Origin: JAIMBK01 sp040755975 | GTDB lineage: Bacteria > Bacillota > Desulfotomaculia > Desulfotomaculales > Nap2-2B | Reading direction: 5' to 3' | DNA: 9,376 nucleotides | NCBI GenBank assembly: GCA_040755975.1 | Contig: JBFLZY010000097.1 | Location: 1-9,376 of the forward strand | Part shown: one piece after another, positions 7,331 through 9,376 of the stretch | Layout of the letters: every line of letters begins with the position of its first letter | Numbering within the stretch: position 1 is the stretch's first letter | Notes under the pieces: generated by a model | Told to the model about the DNA's origin: nothing | Seen by the model: the letters and a program-made list of their open reading frames with translations, nothing else | Database searches by the model: none | Program-made: the position numbers and the translations under genes

Positions 7331-8098
7331 TCAGCCAAAATGCCCGAAATACCAGGCCAGGAATTCCCGCCCCCACAGCAGGGAGAGCAGCGACCCCAGG
7401 GCGATAAAGGGCCCGAAGGGGATGGGGTCCTTGCGTCCCTTAAGTTTGAAGAGCAAAAGCAAGATGCCCGCCAGGCCGCCCAGGCAGGCGCCTCCAAAAA
7501 GCCCCAGGGGGCCCAGAGGCCAGCCCAGAAAAAGGCCGGTGACCGCGGCCAGCTTGATGTCGCCGCCGCCCATCCCGCCCCTGCTGAAGACGGCGATAAG
7601 CAGCAAAACCCCTCCGGACACGGCGGCCCCCAGGAGGGAGGAAAGAATTCCCACGTCGCAGGCCAAAACACCTAAAACAACCCCCCCCAGGAAGCCGGCC
7701 AGCACCAGGCGGTCCGGGATCAGGTAGTGCTCCAGGTCGATAAAGCTCGCCGCAATCAGCACCGCGCCCAGGAAAAGGTACTTCACCAGGGCGGGAGTCA
7801 GGCCGAAACGGAGGAACAGCGTGGCAAAAACCGCCCCGGTGAGCAGCTCCACCAGCGGGTACCGCAGGGAAATCCGGGCCAGGCAATGGCGGCACCGCCC
7901 CTGCAGGAGCAAAAAACTAAGCACCGGAACCAGGTCGAACCAGGCCAGCGCGTGCCCGCAGGCGGGGCAGCGCGACCGCCCCCCGGCTAACTGCTCCCCA
8001 CGCGGGAGGCGATAAATCAGCACGTTTAAAAAACTGCCCGCAAAAAGCCCAAAAACCGCCGCCAGAACAGTGAAAAACCAGTTTATTTCGCCAGCCAA
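7331..8098 (-). CDS. pilD: Prepilin peptidase / N-methyltransferase (A24 family)
   Basis: This 255-residue polytopic membrane aspartic protease removes prepilin leaders after the conserved Gly and N-methylates the new N-terminus. The N-terminal domain begins GSFLNVLIYRLPRG and contains the two CxxC pairs CPAC (44-47) and CRHC (69-72), typical of bifunctional enzymes. The catalytic aspartates are Asp121, in IDLEHYLIPD, and Asp180, in the GGGDIK form of the GxGD motif. Several hydrophobic helices fill the rest. The start is TTG at 8098; an in-frame stop lies two codons upstream and no better start is close, and the ribosome-binding site is weak. It follows a prepilin gene on the same strand by 118 bases and presumably serves all five prepilins in the window. 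Confidence 0.94.
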   Translation of the reverse strand: MAGEINWFFTVLAAVFGLFAGSFLNVLIYRLPRGEQLAGGRSRCPACGHALAWFDLVPVLSFLLLQGRCRHCLARISLRYPLVELLTGAVFATLFLRFGLTPALVKYLFLGAVLIAASFIDLEHYLIPDRLVLAGFLGGVVLGVLACDVGILSSLLGAAVSGGVLLLIAVFSRGGMGGGDIKLAAVTGLFLGWPLGPLGLFGGACLGGLAGILLLLFKLKGRKDPIPFGPFIALGSLLSLLWGREFLAWYFGHFG

Positions 8099-8216
8099 CC
8101 GTTACACCCATTTCGTGCGTCGAAAAACAATTCTTATGCTTCTTCGCATTGTTTATTTGCATTCATCCATCCACAAGGGAATTCTAGCGCCCGCCCCCAG
8201 CCCTGAAAATACTATT
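8099..8216 (-). other. Spacer between CFI-box prepilin and pilD
   Basis: This is 118 bases with no supported gene. A short open frame starting at 8162 (minus strand) overlaps the pilD N-terminus in another frame and resembles nothing. I see no T-rich terminator hairpin, so read-through from the prepilin gene into pilD is plausible. Confidence 0.4.
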
Positions 8217-9182
8217 TTATCGGCCGTTCGTTTTCCTTTGCAGGGGGAACTTCTTTCCCGATTCCTGTTTTCCGGAGTAGCTGTTTCTTTGTTTCGCGCT
8301 GTCCCGCCGCAACGCCCAGGCCAGGAGAAGGGCAACGGCACAGATAACCGTTGGCCAGGGGTGAAGAAGCAGAAACACAACGCCCACGACCGGGATCAAC
8401 AATCCTCTCGCCAGCGCTCGGAGCGGTTCGCTGCCGGCAATGTACCCGGTCGCCTCCGGTGAATACTGGTAATAAAGTTTAACTAACAATCTGCCGGGCG
8501 GATTAGTCAGCATATATTCGTCGCGAAATTGTTTTAGCAGGATGACCGCCGGCGCAAATTCCGAACCGAAGGCGGCTGTGGCTATAAAGCAGCCGCTCCC
8601 TCTGCCAACGGAAGGAGCGGGAATGGGCGCTTCGGGGCTGGTTCTTTTGTAGCGCACTACCGTCCCGCTGGAATTGGTGGAATAGCCGCGTCCTTCCAGC
8701 ATGTTGAGCAGCGTAACCGAAGAGTCGATGGCGTAAAGGGGCCTTGCGTTTGCATCCAGCGCTTGAATCCGGAAAGAAAGAACGTTATTAATGGACTTGT
8801 GATCTTCGTTTTCCGGGATTGTAAACGTCAGGGTCAGGTTTCCGTCGACCACCGTCACCGGGTCGCCGGCTCCTTCCCGGTACAGAAGGGAACCGGTGTT
8901 TCCATTGCTCAGGTAAATGCTGTATTCGCCATCCGCGGGTTCCCCCGTCGGATCAAGCTGCAGTTGGTAAGCAGTGCGCAGTTGCCTTGTAATAAAGTCG
9001 ACCGCCGCCTGAACGCTGCGCTGGGCAATCCACCGGGCTTCGGCTTTGGCGTAAGCCTGATTGGTGAAAAAATATAAATTATACCCCAACCCCAAAACGA
9101 CCGCCAGCAAGGCCAGGGAAATGATCAGCTCTACCAGGGTGATCCCGCGGTTATTCAAAACAATTTTAGGCGGCTTCATCAT
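8217..9182 (-). CDS. Prepilin with C-terminal CFI-box-type domain and membrane anchor
   Basis: This 321-residue protein combines two targeting signals. At the N-terminus is a type III leader of 13 residues ending NNRG, then ITLVE (Glu+5) and a helix to about residue 36, with the PilW/GspJ-like helix (AAVDFITRQLRTAYQL) after it. A beta-rich pilin domain follows to about 180, then a Pro/Ser linker (EAPIPAPSVGRGSG). From Cys198 it reads GCFIATAAFGS, followed by FRDEYMLTNPPGRLLVKLYY and YSPEATGYIAG, the hallmark of the CFI-box C-terminal domain; a strong hydrophobic segment at about 261-291 and a basic tail end the protein. An ATG pair starts the gene after GAGGG. It lies upstream of pilD on the same strand. 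The prepilin call is secure; the CFI-box name is from memory of the motif and its role is unknown. Confidence 0.88.
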   Translation of the reverse strand: MMKPPKIVLNNRGITLVELIISLALLAVVLGLGYNLYFFTNQAYAKAEARWIAQRSVQAAVDFITRQLRTAYQLQLDPTGEPADGEYSIYLSNGNTGSLLYREGAGDPVTVVDGNLTLTFTIPENEDHKSINNVLSFRIQALDANARPLYAIDSSVTLLNMLEGRGYSTNSSGTVVRYKRTSPEAPIPAPSVGRGSGCFIATAAFGSEFAPAVILLKQFRDEYMLTNPPGRLLVKLYYQYSPEATGYIAGSEPLRALARGLLIPVVGVVFLLLHPWPTVICAVALLLAWALRRDSAKQRNSYSGKQESGKKFPLQRKTNGR

Positions 9183-9376
9183 GTTCCCTCATCACAAGGA
9201 ATATTCCAGGGAAAGGGTTTAACAAAGCACAAAGAAAACCAGGGACTAAAAGTACTTTACGAAATAAATTTTTTTCGGCCTTTTTGACCCTTGCCCAAAT
9301 CCTGCAATCCGCATAAAACCTGAATTTGCAAAATCAAAACCGTAGTATATAAAAATGAAAATGCGAGAAAGCACGA
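9183..9376 (-). promoter_or_regulatory. AT-rich leader upstream of the CFI-box prepilin
   Basis: This 194-base AT-rich stretch has no gene. On the minus strand a TATACT box (9344-9349) could be a -10 element, but the matching -35 region near the window edge is poor. A perfect 10-base palindrome GGAATATTCC (9198-9207) lies just upstream of the ribosome-binding site and could be an operator. The 11-mer GATTTGGGCAA on the minus strand (9291-9301) also occurs in the pilB leader (152-162, plus strand). Confidence 0.35.

Noticed and set aside
7259..7990. Long plus-strand open frames opposite pilD
   Set aside because: They are GC-rich shadows of pilD with low-complexity Pro/Gln/Arg composition; the minus strand carries the intact PilD catalytic motifs.
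9327..9342. GG-N10-GC pattern on the minus strand resembling a sigma-54 promoter
   Set aside because: Only the GG and GC anchors match; the rest of the TGGCAC/TTGCA consensus is poor and no activator gene is present.

Overview
The window is a type IV pilus / type II secretion-like locus, most likely from a Gram-positive anaerobe of the Firmicutes (the Peptococcaceae/Pelotomaculum-Desulfotomaculum type is my best guess). The reasons are the gene order (assembly ATPase, platform protein, then a run of minor prepilins), purine-rich Shine-Dalgarno sequences, frequent TTG starts, and the absence of any outer-membrane secretin or pilMNO gene nearby. The lineage is an inference from style, not a proven identification.

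Layout. Positions 1-233 are an AT-rich leader with a plausible sigma-A promoter. A rightward operon then runs 234-5362: pilB (extension ATPase with an N-terminal c-di-GMP-type MshEN domain), pilC (inner-membrane platform), a GspH/FimT-like pseudopilin, a 339-bp non-coding gap, a GspI/PilV-like prepilin, a GspJ/PilW-like prepilin, and a PilX/GspK-like prepilin lacking Glu+5. The gap is largely filled by a 259-bp foldback (inverted-repeat) element at 3709-3967.

A second set of genes lies on the minus strand, read from 9182 down to 5437. It comprises a large prepilin whose C-terminus carries a CFI-box-type domain, the prepilin peptidase pilD, a short GGY-repeat protein broken by one frameshift, and a soluble GAF-GGDEF diguanylate cyclase. 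The two transcription units converge at 5363-5436.

How the parts work together. PilD would cleave and N-methylate the five prepilins. PilB would drive polymerisation through PilC, and the minor prepilins would form the initiating tip complex. The GGDEF enzyme could make the c-di-GMP that the MshEN domain of PilB may bind, which would make the locus self-contained for signal-controlled pilus assembly. No major pilin, no retraction ATPase (pilT) and no pilMNO are present, so they must lie elsewhere or be absent.

The observations most worth following are the structured foldback element inside the pilin operon, the prepilin/CFI-box fusion, and the PilB-MshEN/GGDEF pairing.
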